The notes under the pieces were generated by a model, which had not been told where the DNA came from, searched no databases, and worked only from the letters and a program-made list of their open reading frames with translations. A stretch of 19,449 nucleotides of DNA from Lachnospiraceae bacterium (GTDB lineage: Bacteria > Bacillota > Clostridia > Lachnospirales > Lachnospiraceae), in the NCBI GenBank assembly GCA_024691065.1, contig JAILOA010000339.1, forward strand, positions 1 through 19,449. Direction: 5' to 3'. The translations under genes and the position numbers were made by a program. Numbering within the stretch: the stretch's first letter is position 1; each line of letters opens with the position of its first letter. Below are positions 1 to 7,963 of this stretch, in pieces.

Positions 1-420
1 GCAAAGGATGAATTGATTGAGTATGCATCCTATGTTGGAAATTATTACGGAACACCGAAATCCTATGTTATGGACAAGTTGGCATCAGGTGAGAATGTTA
101 TATTGGAAATAGAGATGCAGGGAGCACTTAAGGTAAAAGAAAAGTTTCCTGATTGTGTGACTATTTTTCTTACACCGGAAACCTATGCGGAGCTTGACAG
201 GAGACTCCATAAAAGAGGAACAGAAACAGAAGAGGTTATTCAAAACAGATTAAACCGTGCGAAGGAAGAAATATCCTTTATGGATAAATATGACTATGTC
301 GTTATAAACGGTGATTTAGATACTTGTGTGAACAATGTTAATATGATAATTCAGGCTGAAGCATTTAAAGTAGTTAATTCAGCATCAATTATAGAAAATA
401 TCAAAAATACATTCAAATAA
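1..420 (+). CDS. gmk: Guanylate kinase, 3' part (5' end outside window)
   Basis: Guanylate kinase phosphorylates GMP to GDP with ATP in the cytoplasm, an essential step of guanine nucleotide supply. The reading frame is open from the first base of the window, so the gene is cut by the window edge and the first in-frame TTG at 13 is not the true start. The visible 139 residues hold the GMP-binding and lid parts: a YVGNYYGTP motif, then VILEIEMQGA, then the IFLTPE strand, RL.KRGTE of the lid and a C-terminal YDYVVING. The N-terminal P-loop is missing only because of the window boundary. The stop at 418-420 is followed after 23 nt by rpoZ, and gmk-rpoZ is a common Firmicutes pair that links nucleotide supply to RNA polymerase. 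Family identification is secure. Confidence 0.95.
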   Translation, partial: AKDELIEYASYVGNYYGTPKSYVMDKLASGENVILEIEMQGALKVKEKFPDCVTIFLTPETYAELDRRLHKRGTETEEVIQNRLNRAKEEISFMDKYDYVVINGDLDTCVNNVNMIIQAEAFKVVNSASIIENIKNTFK

Positions 421-443
421 TTAAAAGGGAGAGTGTTAAACTT

Positions 444-929
444 ATGTTACATCCATCTTATTCAGATTTAATGGCAAAGGTAAACAGTAATGTTGAAGAA
501 GGCGAGGCTCCTGTAGTTAACAGCCGTTATTCCATAGTTCTTGCTACGGCAAAGAGAGCAAGACAGCTAATCAGCGGTGCAAGTGCACTTACCGAATCGG
601 AATGTCCTAAGCCTTTAAGTATAGCCGTTGCGGAGCTCAATGAATCAAAAATCAAGATTCTTAATGAGGAAGAGTATGAGCAGCTTGAGAGAGAACTTTC
701 TATCAGAGATCAAAAAGAAGAAGAAAACAGACGTGAGACTGAAGAAAAGATGAGACAGAAGGAACTCATAGAGAAGCAGAAGCTTGATGAGTTGGAAGCT
801 AAGGTTAAAGCCGAAGCAGGAGAAGATAATTACGGAGGTTACGGAACTGCTGAAGTATTTGAATTTGATCAACCTGCTGAAGTGGAAAATTTTGAAGATC
901 AGAAGACAATATATTCTGAAGATAACTAA
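444..929 (+). CDS. rpoZ: RNA polymerase omega subunit with long charged C-terminal extension
   Basis: Omega is the small RNA polymerase subunit that helps assemble and stabilise beta-prime. The core is at residues 1-73: MLHPSYSDLMAKVNS at the N terminus, then SRYSIVLATAKRARQL, the conserved omega helix, and KPLSIAVAELNESKIKIL. After that the protein is not canonical. Residues 74-127 are a Glu/Lys/Arg-rich, almost hydrophobic-free stretch that should form a long helix or coiled coil. Residues 128-161 are a Gly/Tyr patch (DNYGGYG) followed by an acidic tail. At 161 aa it is about twice the usual omega length. An AAGGGAGAG ribosome binding site at 425-433 supports ATG 444. It sits 23 nt after gmk. 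The extension is real sequence in one open frame, with no sign of a frameshift or fused neighbour. Confidence 0.93.
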   Translation: MLHPSYSDLMAKVNSNVEEGEAPVVNSRYSIVLATAKRARQLISGASALTESECPKPLSIAVAELNESKIKILNEEEYEQLERELSIRDQKEEENRRETEEKMRQKELIEKQKLDELEAKVKAEAGEDNYGGYGTAEVFEFDQPAEVENFEDQKTIYSEDN

Positions 930-1012
930 ATAGGTAATATAGACTTTAAATTTAAATAAGAAAGCATAAAATACCGGTTTATATATAAGGATTGGTATTG
1001 AGGCAAAATATT

Positions 1013-1609
1013 ATGGATAATAGTTTTGGTAATAATGAGAATCAGGAAAGATATAATGATAATGCAAATGAAGGAAAACGCAGTAAATTAAGTATTGTTA
1101 TTGAGATTCTCATATATGTGGCTATAATAATTTTCTGTGTTAAGATTGTACCGGAATATATCATACAAAGAACCATAGTTGACGGCTCTTCTATGGAGAG
1201 TAATTATAACGATGGTGACAATTTGTTTGTTGAGAAGGTAACAAAACATTTTAAAAATCCTGACAGATTTGATGTTATTGTTTTTTATCCTAATCCGGAA
1301 GAAAATGATGATTATTATATCAAACGTGTTATAGGACTTCCGGGTGAAACCGTTCAGATAACAGGGGATGATATTTATATTAATGGTGAGTTGTTGGAGG
1401 AAAATTACGGTAAAAACTCCATGAAGACAGCAGGCATAGCAGAGAATGGAATTACATTGGGTAAGGATGAGTTCTTTGTTTTGGGAGATAACAGAAAGAT
1501 TAGTCTGGATAGCAGGTATGAAGAGGTTGGACCTGTTAAGAAAGCTAATATCGGAGGAAGAGCTGTATTTAGAGTATGGCCGTTTTCCGAATTTGGTCCT
1601 TGTCCGTAA
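1013..1609 (+). CDS. lepB: Type I signal peptidase
   Basis: Signal peptidase I cleaves signal peptides from secreted proteins on the outer face of the membrane. A charged, Asn-rich cytoplasmic N terminus (residues 1-24) is followed by one membrane segment at about 26-47, as in Gram-positive SipS-type enzymes. Box B is DGSSMESN with the likely nucleophile Ser60. Box D is YYIKRVIGLPGETV with the general base Lys104. Box E is GDNRKISLDSR starting at residue 158. Length is 198 aa, normal for this class. I chose ATG 1013 because GAGG at 1000-1003 lies 9 nt upstream. An upstream in-frame TTG at 992 would have its Shine-Dalgarno directly against the start. A hairpin at 1639-1667 follows the gene. 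Confidence 0.95.
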   Translation: MDNSFGNNENQERYNDNANEGKRSKLSIVIEILIYVAIIIFCVKIVPEYIIQRTIVDGSSMESNYNDGDNLFVEKVTKHFKNPDRFDVIVFYPNPEENDDYYIKRVIGLPGETVQITGDDIYINGELLEENYGKNSMKTAGIAENGITLGKDEFFVLGDNRKISLDSRYEEVGPVKKANIGGRAVFRVWPFSEFGPCP

Positions 1610-1638
1610 ACAGGGAGAATTAATATTGTAATATAAGT

Positions 1639-1667
1639 GGGCATGAAGGTATATTATCTTTCTGCCC
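1639..1667 (+). terminator. Hairpin after lepB, weak intrinsic terminator candidate
   Basis: GGGCA (1639-1643) pairs with TGCCC (1663-1667). Inside it GAAGG (1645-1649) pairs with CTTTC (1658-1662) with one G-T wobble, and T1644 is bulged. The loop is 8 nt. AGT at 1636-1638 can also pair with ACT at 1671-1673 across a 3-nt bulge. The sequence after the stem is TTTACTGATTTT, so the U-tract is interrupted and termination is probably partial. It sits between lepB and the next gene, where a break in the transcription unit would make sense. Confidence 0.42.
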
Positions 1668-1705
1668 TTTACTGATTTTATAGAATAAAAATTGAGGTGG
1701 ACAAA

Positions 1706-2266
1706 TTGCCTAAACATATTAAGATAATTTTAGCATTAAGAATAATTTTAAGCATCGAAGTTTTACTGATTACAGTTATATTTGCATTTACTTACATTCA
1801 GGGAAAAGCAGGTCCGGTATTAATAGCAGTACTTATTTTATCCTGGGCTATGTATATTCTGATGTATATTAAATCCAGAAAGTTACTGAATATGTTAGGT
1901 AATATGAAAGACGAAGAATTGGATGAAGTTTTCGGAAAACCGAAATCGGTTACTGATTATGCTAATATAAATTCCGAAGAGGATGCTAAAACAAATGTAT
2001 CCGAAAACAGTGCTTCATCAAATGATGATTCTGAAAAGAAAGCAGCAGAAGATAATGTAAGTGGTTCAGACAGTTCACCGGATGATTCTTCAAAATCCGG
2101 CAGTGATACTTCGCCTGACGTTGTTTTGGGTGAAGTCGAAAGTTTGGATTCCGATGTCGATAACAATGAATCTGCTTCGGATGCGGCCGAAGGAATGAAG
2201 GAAGGGTCTGATAAGTCCGATAAAAAGGATGTTGAGGATGCCTGGAATGATATTTTATATAAATAG
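1706..2266 (+). CDS. Unrecognised two-helix membrane protein with acidic Ser/Asp-rich tail
   Basis: I do not recognise this protein. Residues about 7-29 and 33-55 are two hydrophobic helices separated by a short QGKAGP turn, so a hairpin membrane anchor is likely. Basic residues near both ends (PKHIK, YIKSRK) suggest that N terminus and tail are cytoplasmic. A short MKDEELDEVFGKP linker leads into a tail from about residue 80 to the end. The tail is rich in Ser, Asp, Glu and Lys and probably disordered (DNNESASDAAEG and similar). The last residues, VEDAWNDILYK, regain hydrophobic positions and could be a short binding motif. I place the start at TTG 1706 because GAGGTG (1694-1699) is then correctly spaced. 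GTG 1697 is in frame but lies inside that Shine-Dalgarno. It follows lepB and precedes trkA; no function can be assigned. Confidence 0.7.
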   Translation: MPKHIKIILALRIILSIEVLLITVIFAFTYIQGKAGPVLIAVLILSWAMYILMYIKSRKLLNMLGNMKDEELDEVFGKPKSVTDYANINSEEDAKTNVSENSASSNDDSEKKAAEDNVSGSDSSPDDSSKSGSDTSPDVVLGEVESLDSDVDNNESASDAAEGMKEGSDKSDKKDVEDAWNDILYK

Positions 2267-2392
2267 TATGAGGTTTGGAAAATCTATATAAATATTTAAA
2301 CTTAAATAAAAGACATAAAGACTGATATATTGATTCAGATTAAATTATTATTTCTGTAAATACTTGTTATGCTATAAAAGGATGGGCTTTAG

Positions 2393-3754
2393 ATGAATAT
2401 TATTATTGTCGGATGCGGTAAAATCGGTGTTTCAATAGCTAAACAGCTTCGTGAAGAAAATCATGATATTGTTGTTGTGGATAAAAATCAGGATAAGATT
2501 GACGAAGCAACATCCAGTTTCGATATTATGGGAATTGTAGGCAATGGAACAGACTATAATATATTAGAAGAGGCAGGTGTGGATACGGCAAATTTACTTA
2601 TAGCCGTTACAGGTTCCGATGAGCTTAATTTGCTTTGTTGTGTTCTTGCCATGCAGAACGATAATTGTCATACCATTGCCCGCGTCAGAGAACCGCTTTA
2701 CAGTAGGCAATATGATCTTTTGAAAAAGAGACTCGGTATTTCCATGCTTATTAATCCTGAACTTGCTTCTGCGGACGAAATGGCGAAGATTCTTCGTTAT
2801 CCGACGGCTATAAAGGTTGAGACCTTTGCCAAGGGAAAAGTTGAGCTTCTGAATTTCAAGGTTACTGAAGATCAGGTTATAGATAATATGCAAATTATGG
2901 ATATACATAATATTTTAAAATGCAATATTATGGTTTGTGCCATAGAGCGTGGTAATGAGATAATTATTGCTTCCGGTACCACTATTATAAGGCGTGGGGA
3001 TATCGTTTATTTCCTTGCTTCCGGTAAGGATACCACCAGGTTCTTTAAGAAAATAGGAATTAAATCTAAGCATGTTAAAAATGTTTTGGTTGCGGGTGGT
3101 GGAAAGATAGCATTTTATTTATCCAAAAAATTAGTGGAATCCGGTTCCATCAATGTTCATATTATGGAAAAAGACAGGGAAAGATGTGAATTCCTAAGTA
3201 CGTATTTACCTCAGGCTGTTATTGTTAACGGAGATGCTTCTGATTTTGACCAGCTTTTGGGAGAAGGAATCCAAAACGCAGATGGGTTCGTTGCATTAAC
3301 CAATATTGATGAGGAAAATGTATTCCTTGCTTTGCTTGCCAAAAAGCATTCTAATGCAAAGGTTATATCCAAGGTAAACAGACTCACTATCGAAAACATG
3401 GCTGAAGATTTGGATGCAGGCAGTATCATTTCTCCTACATACACTGCCGCAAATTATATAATTAAACATGTAAGAGCGATGAATAATACCTTGAACAGCA
3501 ATGTGGAGACATTATATAAAATTATAGATGGCAATGCCGAAGCTTTGGAATTTAACATTCGTGATGATTCCGAGGTGGTCGGGGTTCCGATTAAAAGCTT
3601 AAAGCTTAAGCCTCAACTCCTGATTTGTATGATTTCACGAGGTAATGAAAACTTTATTCCTTTCGGTGACAGTGTAATCGAAGAAGGAGACAGTGTAATT
3701 GTAGTCACCACACAAAAGGGGCTTGATTGTATAGATGATATTATTGACAGGTAG
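2393..3754 (+). CDS. trkA: Trk potassium uptake system NAD-binding regulatory protein TrkA
   Basis: TrkA is the cytoplasmic gating ring that binds nucleotides and controls the TrkH potassium channel. The 453-aa protein has the usual duplicated arrangement of two RCK modules. RCK-N1 opens with the Rossmann motif GCGKIG (residues 7-12) and Asp30 at the end of the second strand, which favours NAD(H). It is followed by a TrkA-C domain ending near SGKDTTRFF. RCK-N2 begins with VLVAGGGKIA (231-240), where the last glycine of the motif is Ala, then NGDASD and LTNIDEEN, and a second TrkA-C domain closes the protein. AAAAGGA at 2376-2382 precedes ATG 2393. trkH follows after 38 nt, which supports a two-gene transport unit. 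Confidence 0.96.
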   Translation: MNIIIVGCGKIGVSIAKQLREENHDIVVVDKNQDKIDEATSSFDIMGIVGNGTDYNILEEAGVDTANLLIAVTGSDELNLLCCVLAMQNDNCHTIARVREPLYSRQYDLLKKRLGISMLINPELASADEMAKILRYPTAIKVETFAKGKVELLNFKVTEDQVIDNMQIMDIHNILKCNIMVCAIERGNEIIIASGTTIIRRGDIVYFLASGKDTTRFFKKIGIKSKHVKNVLVAGGGKIAFYLSKKLVESGSINVHIMEKDRERCEFLSTYLPQAVIVNGDASDFDQLLGEGIQNADGFVALTNIDEENVFLALLAKKHSNAKVISKVNRLTIENMAEDLDAGSIISPTYTAANYIIKHVRAMNNTLNSNVETLYKIIDGNAEALEFNIRDDSEVVGVPIKSLKLKPQLLICMISRGNENFIPFGDSVIEEGDSVIVVTTQKGLDCIDDIIDR

Positions 3755-3792
3755 ATTTGATAGATTATTACTGACTTTGAAATGAGGTTAAA

Positions 3793-5232
3793 ATGAATTT
3801 TAAGATGATAAAATACGTGATAGGATGGCTTCTTATCATTGTATCCATCTTAATGATAATTCCGATTATTTGTGCTATCATTTGTGGTGAGGATACCATA
3901 ATATCCTTTTTGATAGCAGGTATAATAACCGCTTCTTTAGGAACATTGTTAAGATTAAAAAAACCTGAAAATATGACTATGTATTCGAAGGAAGGACTTA
4001 TTTTAGTAGCCATTGGCTGGATACTTATCAGTTTGTTTTCTTCACTTCCGTTTATTATCAGTGGGGCTATCAAAAGTCCCGTGGATGCTATATTTGAAAC
4101 GGTTTCAGGTCTCACTACAACAGGGTCGAGCATTCTTACGGAGATTGAGTCTCTCCCAAAATCCATATTGTTATGGAGAAGTTTTACTCACTGGATTGGC
4201 GGAATGGGAATCCTGGTCTTTGTATTGGCTATTGTTCCGTTATCGGGTGGCTCCAATATGAATATTATGAAAGCCGAAAGCCCGGGACCGCAGGTAGGTA
4301 AGCTCAGACCTAAGGTGCAATCCACTGCAAAGAGATTATATATAATGTATATGGCAATGACATTTACGGAAATAATTGTTTTATTGATTATGAGAATGCC
4401 GATTTTCGATGCCATATGTATTTCTTTCGGCACTGCAGGTACCGGTGGATTCGGAATCAGGAATGATTCCTGTGCTTCTTATACATCACTTCAACAGGTG
4501 ACAATTGCTGTTTTTATGCTTCTTTTCGGTGTGAATTTTAATGTTTATTCCTTGATTTGGGGTAAGAAAATAAAAGAAGCAATTAAGTCGGAAGAACTCA
4601 GAAATTATTTTACGATTATATTGATTGCTGTTATAGCCATATTTATTGATATTATGGGTAGATATAAGAATCCTTTATTTGGTTTAAGGGATGCATTTTT
4701 TACCGTAAGCTCGATAATAACCACAACAGGTTTCGGGACAGCTGATTTTGATTTGTGGCCGGAATTTGCGAAGGCTATAATCGTAACAATTATGTTTGTA
4801 GGTGCCTGCGCAGGAAGTACCGGAGGCGGTATAAAGGTATCACGAATTGTAATTATGTTAAAGACGGTTGTAAAAGAGGTACATTCCTTCCTTTATCCGA
4901 AAAACATTGAGAAAATTCGATATGAGGGAAAGGTTGTTGAGCATAATGTTCTTCGTTCGATCAATGTATTTCTTATGACCTATATTTTAGTATTTATATT
5001 ATCATTTTTTATCGTATCTATTAATGATTTTTCGTTTGAGGGTAACTTTTCTGCGGTAACTGCAGCTTTAAACAATATTGGTCCTGGTCTTGCAGAGGTT
5101 GGTCCTACAAAGAACTTTTCGGAATATTCGGATGTTTCCAAGATTGTTTTAATTATAGATATGCTTGCGGGAAGACTTGAGTTATTCCCGATAATTATGT
5201 TATTCCTGCCAAAATCCTGGAAGAAATTCTAG
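3793..5232 (+). CDS. trkH: Trk/Ktr potassium uptake channel subunit TrkH
   Basis: TrkH is the membrane pore for potassium uptake, with four pseudo-repeats of helix-pore-helix. All four selectivity-filter segments are visible: TTTGSS (108-113), TGGFG (217-221), TTTGFG (310-315) and NNIGPG (427-432). The conserved loop AGSTGGGIKVSR follows the third repeat, where the pore gate lies. HWIGGMGILVFVLAIVPL after the first filter is typical of the TrkH/KtrB superfamily. The protein is 479 aa, full length for TrkH, with hydrophobic helices throughout and a short charged end (LPKSWKKF). GAGGT at 3783-3787 precedes ATG 3793. It lies 38 nt after trkA and 51 nt before miaB. The pairing with a double-RCK TrkA fits Trk rather than Ktr. 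Confidence 0.96.
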   Translation: MNFKMIKYVIGWLLIIVSILMIIPIICAIICGEDTIISFLIAGIITASLGTLLRLKKPENMTMYSKEGLILVAIGWILISLFSSLPFIISGAIKSPVDAIFETVSGLTTTGSSILTEIESLPKSILLWRSFTHWIGGMGILVFVLAIVPLSGGSNMNIMKAESPGPQVGKLRPKVQSTAKRLYIMYMAMTFTEIIVLLIMRMPIFDAICISFGTAGTGGFGIRNDSCASYTSLQQVTIAVFMLLFGVNFNVYSLIWGKKIKEAIKSEELRNYFTIILIAVIAIFIDIMGRYKNPLFGLRDAFFTVSSIITTTGFGTADFDLWPEFAKAIIVTIMFVGACAGSTGGGIKVSRIVIMLKTVVKEVHSFLYPKNIEKIRYEGKVVEHNVLRSINVFLMTYILVFILSFFIVSINDFSFEGNFSAVTAALNNIGPGLAEVGPTKNFSEYSDVSKIVLIIDMLAGRLELFPIIMLFLPKSWKKF

Positions 5233-5283
5233 TATTATCGGGATAAAAAAGATAAATAATTTTTTAGTGGAAGGAATTTGGTT

Positions 5284-6795
5284 ATGTACGAAACCGGATT
5301 GATAGCAAAGGAAATAGAAAAAATAGATATCAGTAACAATCCATCTAAAGAGGAACCTGCAAGACAATACTGGTTTATTAAACAAATGAGGTCGCTTGTT
5401 CAGGATATTAAGGGGATTATAAATCGTGATTTAACAGCTTGTGTAGTTACATTCGGATGTCAGATGAATGCAAGAGACTCGGAAAAAATCTCCGGTATTT
5501 TAAAGTTGGCCGGTATAAATTTAAGTGAGGATGAGAACAGTGACATAGTTATTTATAATACCTGTACTGTTCGTGAGAATGCTAATCTTAAGGTTTACGG
5601 AAGACTTGGCAGATTAAAAAACTTTAAAGAAAAGAACCCTCATATGATTACTGTCCTCTGTGGATGTATGATGCAGGAAGAGGAAGTAGTTAAGAAACTG
5701 AAAAAGAGCTTTTCAAATGTTGATATAATTTTCGGAACCTATAATATTTATAAGTTTTCCGAGCTTTTAGCCGGTAAGCTTTTGGAAAGATATAATGATT
5801 TAAAGGCAGAAGCTGCATCTGACGAAGGATATAATTTTAAGCATAAGATGAAGATTGAACTTGCCGAAGGATATGATAAAATCGTTGAAGAACTGCCTAA
5901 GGAAAGAAAATACAGTTTCAAAAGCGGTGTAAATATAATGTTCGGCTGTAATAATTTTTGCACATATTGTATAGTTCCTTATGTCAGAGGAAGAGAAATC
6001 AGCAGGGAGCCTGAAGATATAATCGAAGAAATAGAAGCTCTTGCAGCTGATAATGTTAAAGAGGTTATGCTTCTCGGGCAAAATGTTAATTCATACGGCA
6101 GGGGACTTAAAAATGAAATTTCATTTGCAGAGCTTTTAACCAGGGTTTGCAGGGTTGAAGGTATTGAGCGTGTTCGCTTTATGACATCTCATCCAAAGGA
6201 TTTATCCGACGAGCTTATAGAAGTTATGGCGAGAGAAGAAAAGGTATGTAATTATTTACATTTACCTGTTCAGTGCGGATCCACAAAGCTTTTACAGAAG
6301 ATGAACAGGCATTATACCAAAGAAGATTATATGCTTTTAGTTCAAAAGATTAAGGATAAGATTCCGGATATTTCATTATCTACAGATATTATTGTAGGCT
6401 TTCCGGGAGAGACTGAGGAGGATTTTGAGGAAACTCTTGATGTTATCGAAAAATCCCGATACAGTTCCGTATTCACATTCCAATACAGTAAAAGAACCGG
6501 TACTCCGGCTGCAAAGATGGAGAATCAGATACCTGATGATGTTGTAAAAGAAAGGTTTGAAAGACTACTGGCTCTTGTGAATAAGATTACATCCGAAATA
6601 AGTCTAAAGGATGTCGGAAGTGTTCAAAAGGTATTGGTGGAAGGAATTGATTCACATGATGAAAAACTTGTTACCGGAAGAACAGAAAAGAATTATCTTG
6701 TTCATTTTGAGGGGGATAAGGAATTAATAGGAAATATAGTTGATGTAAGATTGGTTGAGAGTAAAGGATTTTATTTTCTGGGAGAGAAAATTTAG
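5284..6795 (+). CDS. miaB: tRNA-2-methylthio-N6-dimethylallyladenosine synthase MiaB
   Basis: MiaB is a radical-SAM enzyme that adds a methylthio group to C2 of i6A37 in tRNAs reading UNN codons. The N-terminal MTTase domain carries the three auxiliary-cluster cysteines Cys59 (TFGCQMNARDSE), Cys94 (NTCTVRENA) and Cys128 (CGCMMQ). The radical-SAM cluster is CNNFCTYC with Cys222, Cys226 and Cys229, followed by VPYVRGREISR. A C-terminal TRAM domain follows (about residue 440 to the end). TFGCQMN and RENA separate it from RimO, which is also in this window. Length is 503 aa, with an extra 50 or so residues before the MTTase domain, common in clostridial MiaB. ATG 5284 is preferred because GGAAGGA (5269-5275) is 8 nt upstream; TTG 5278 would be too close. 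Confidence 0.95.
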   Translation: MYETGLIAKEIEKIDISNNPSKEEPARQYWFIKQMRSLVQDIKGIINRDLTACVVTFGCQMNARDSEKISGILKLAGINLSEDENSDIVIYNTCTVRENANLKVYGRLGRLKNFKEKNPHMITVLCGCMMQEEEVVKKLKKSFSNVDIIFGTYNIYKFSELLAGKLLERYNDLKAEAASDEGYNFKHKMKIELAEGYDKIVEELPKERKYSFKSGVNIMFGCNNFCTYCIVPYVRGREISREPEDIIEEIEALAADNVKEVMLLGQNVNSYGRGLKNEISFAELLTRVCRVEGIERVRFMTSHPKDLSDELIEVMAREEKVCNYLHLPVQCGSTKLLQKMNRHYTKEDYMLLVQKIKDKIPDISLSTDIIVGFPGETEEDFEETLDVIEKSRYSSVFTFQYSKRTGTPAAKMENQIPDDVVKERFERLLALVNKITSEISLKDVGSVQKVLVEGIDSHDEKLVTGRTEKNYLVHFEGDKELIGNIVDVRLVESKGFYFLGEKI

Positions 6796-6804
6796 CTGAT
6801 CTCA

Positions 6805-6845
6805 GTGAGACGCTCCAAGTCTCGCGAACAAATAGCAAAGCGGAC
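6805..6845 (+). other. Possible alternating hairpin in the miaB-dgt gap
   Basis: In the 97-nt gap between miaB and dgt, GTGAGAC (6805-6811) can pair with GTCTCGC (6819-6825), a 7-bp stem with one G-T wobble and a 7-nt loop. The same right arm GTCTCGC can instead pair with GCGGAC (6840-6845) with one bulged T. The two pairings exclude each other. No U-tract follows either stem, so this is not a plain terminator. It may be a leader structure, an RNA processing site or a remnant of a dispersed palindromic element. No promoter could be supported in the rest of the gap. Confidence 0.35.
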
Positions 6846-6892
6846 TAAAGAATATCATTGACTTTTGCAAATTCAGAAACGGAGGTAGATTT

Positions 6893-7945
6893 ATGGGAAC
6901 TTTGAAGATCAGAGAACGACAAGAACTACGTGAACATGAAATACTATCTGAAGATGCTGCATTTGCCGATCAATCATTAGGAAGGGATTTTGAGGAAGAA
7001 CAATGCGATATAAGAACCTGTTATCAAAGGGATCGTGACAGGATATTGCATTCAAAGGCTTTTAGAAGATTAAAGCAAAAAACCCAGGTTTATCTTTTTC
7101 CGGAAGGTGATCATTACAGGACCAGGATGACTCACACTCTTGAAGTTGCACAAAATGCCAGAACTATTGCAAGAGCACTTCGTTTAAATGAGGATTTAAC
7201 GGAGGCTATAGCGCTCGGACATGATTTAGGACATGCGCCTTTCGGGCATGCAGGTGAAAGAGCATTAAATGTAATTATGAAAGATAATGGCGGTTTTAGG
7301 CATAATGAACAAGGAGTCAGGGTAGTCGAGAGACTTGAAAAAAACGGTAAAGGCTTAAATCTTACTAAAGAGGTAAGAGACGGTATACTTAATCATGAAA
7401 TTGAATTAACGCCTGCTACTATGGAGGGAAAAATTGTCAGAATGTCCGATAAAATTGCTTATGTTAATTCCGATATTGATGATTCCGTAAGGGCCGGAAT
7501 ATTAAGGGAAGAAGATCTTCCGAAGCCGATAATTGAAATGCTTGGGAATACCATGAATAAAAGGTTAAATACCCTTGTTCATGATATTATTATAAATACC
7601 GAGAATACCGGAGAAGTTGATTTGTCTCCAAAGATTAAAGAAGCTTTTTTTGACTTAAGAAAGTATCTTTTTAAATATGTTTATACCAATCCACAGGCCA
7701 AGAGCGAAGAAGATAAGGTATATACGCTTATTGAACATTTATATAATTATTATTATGATGAACCTGACGAGATGAGTGAAGAATTTTTAAAGCTCATAGA
7801 GGAGGGGGAAGATAAGAAAAGGGTTGTTTGTGATTTTATAGCCTGTATGAGTGATAATTATGTGGTCAATATTTACAAGGAGCTTATGATTCCCAAGGCG
7901 TGGATAGGTGTTTCAAAAAAAATGGAACTTTTGAAAAACAGCTGA
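6893..7945 (+). CDS. dgt: dNTP triphosphohydrolase, HD family (Dgt-like)
   Basis: Dgt-type enzymes split dNTPs into deoxynucleosides and triphosphate and help control dNTP pools. The HD metal site is visible: His81 (MTHTLEVAQNAR), His110-Asp111 (ALGHDLGHAPFGH), and a later Asp in MSDKIAYVNSDIDD. The N terminus contains the family signature RDRDRILHSKAFRRLKQKTQV. At 350 aa it belongs to the shorter deoxyguanosinetriphosphate triphosphohydrolase-like group rather than the about 500-aa E. coli Dgt, so substrate preference is not certain. GGAGGT at 6881-6886 precedes ATG 6893. It is 18 nt upstream of dnaG; the neighbourhood puts a dNTP-pool enzyme in front of the replication primase. Confidence 0.93.
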   Translation: MGTLKIRERQELREHEILSEDAAFADQSLGRDFEEEQCDIRTCYQRDRDRILHSKAFRRLKQKTQVYLFPEGDHYRTRMTHTLEVAQNARTIARALRLNEDLTEAIALGHDLGHAPFGHAGERALNVIMKDNGGFRHNEQGVRVVERLEKNGKGLNLTKEVRDGILNHEIELTPATMEGKIVRMSDKIAYVNSDIDDSVRAGILREEDLPKPIIEMLGNTMNKRLNTLVHDIIINTENTGEVDLSPKIKEAFFDLRKYLFKYVYTNPQAKSEEDKVYTLIEHLYNYYYDEPDEMSEEFLKLIEEGEDKKRVVCDFIACMSDNYVVNIYKELMIPKAWIGVSKKMELLKNS

Positions 7946-7963
7946 TAAAGAAGGAGGCATAAT

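Noticed and set aside
13..420. TTG at 13 as the start of guanylate kinase
   Set aside because: The frame is open to base 1 and the family has a P-loop and more upstream sequence, so the gene simply begins before the window.
1088..1717. 209-codon open frame on the minus strand across lepB
   Set aside because: It lies opposite a certain gene with all catalytic boxes, and its own product is rich in Ile, Asn and Tyr with no recognisable domain.
2368..2378. Extended -10 promoter (TGCTATAAA) just before trkA
   Set aside because: It overlaps the ribosome binding site of trkA, so a transcript starting from it would lack that site, and no -35 hexamer is visible.
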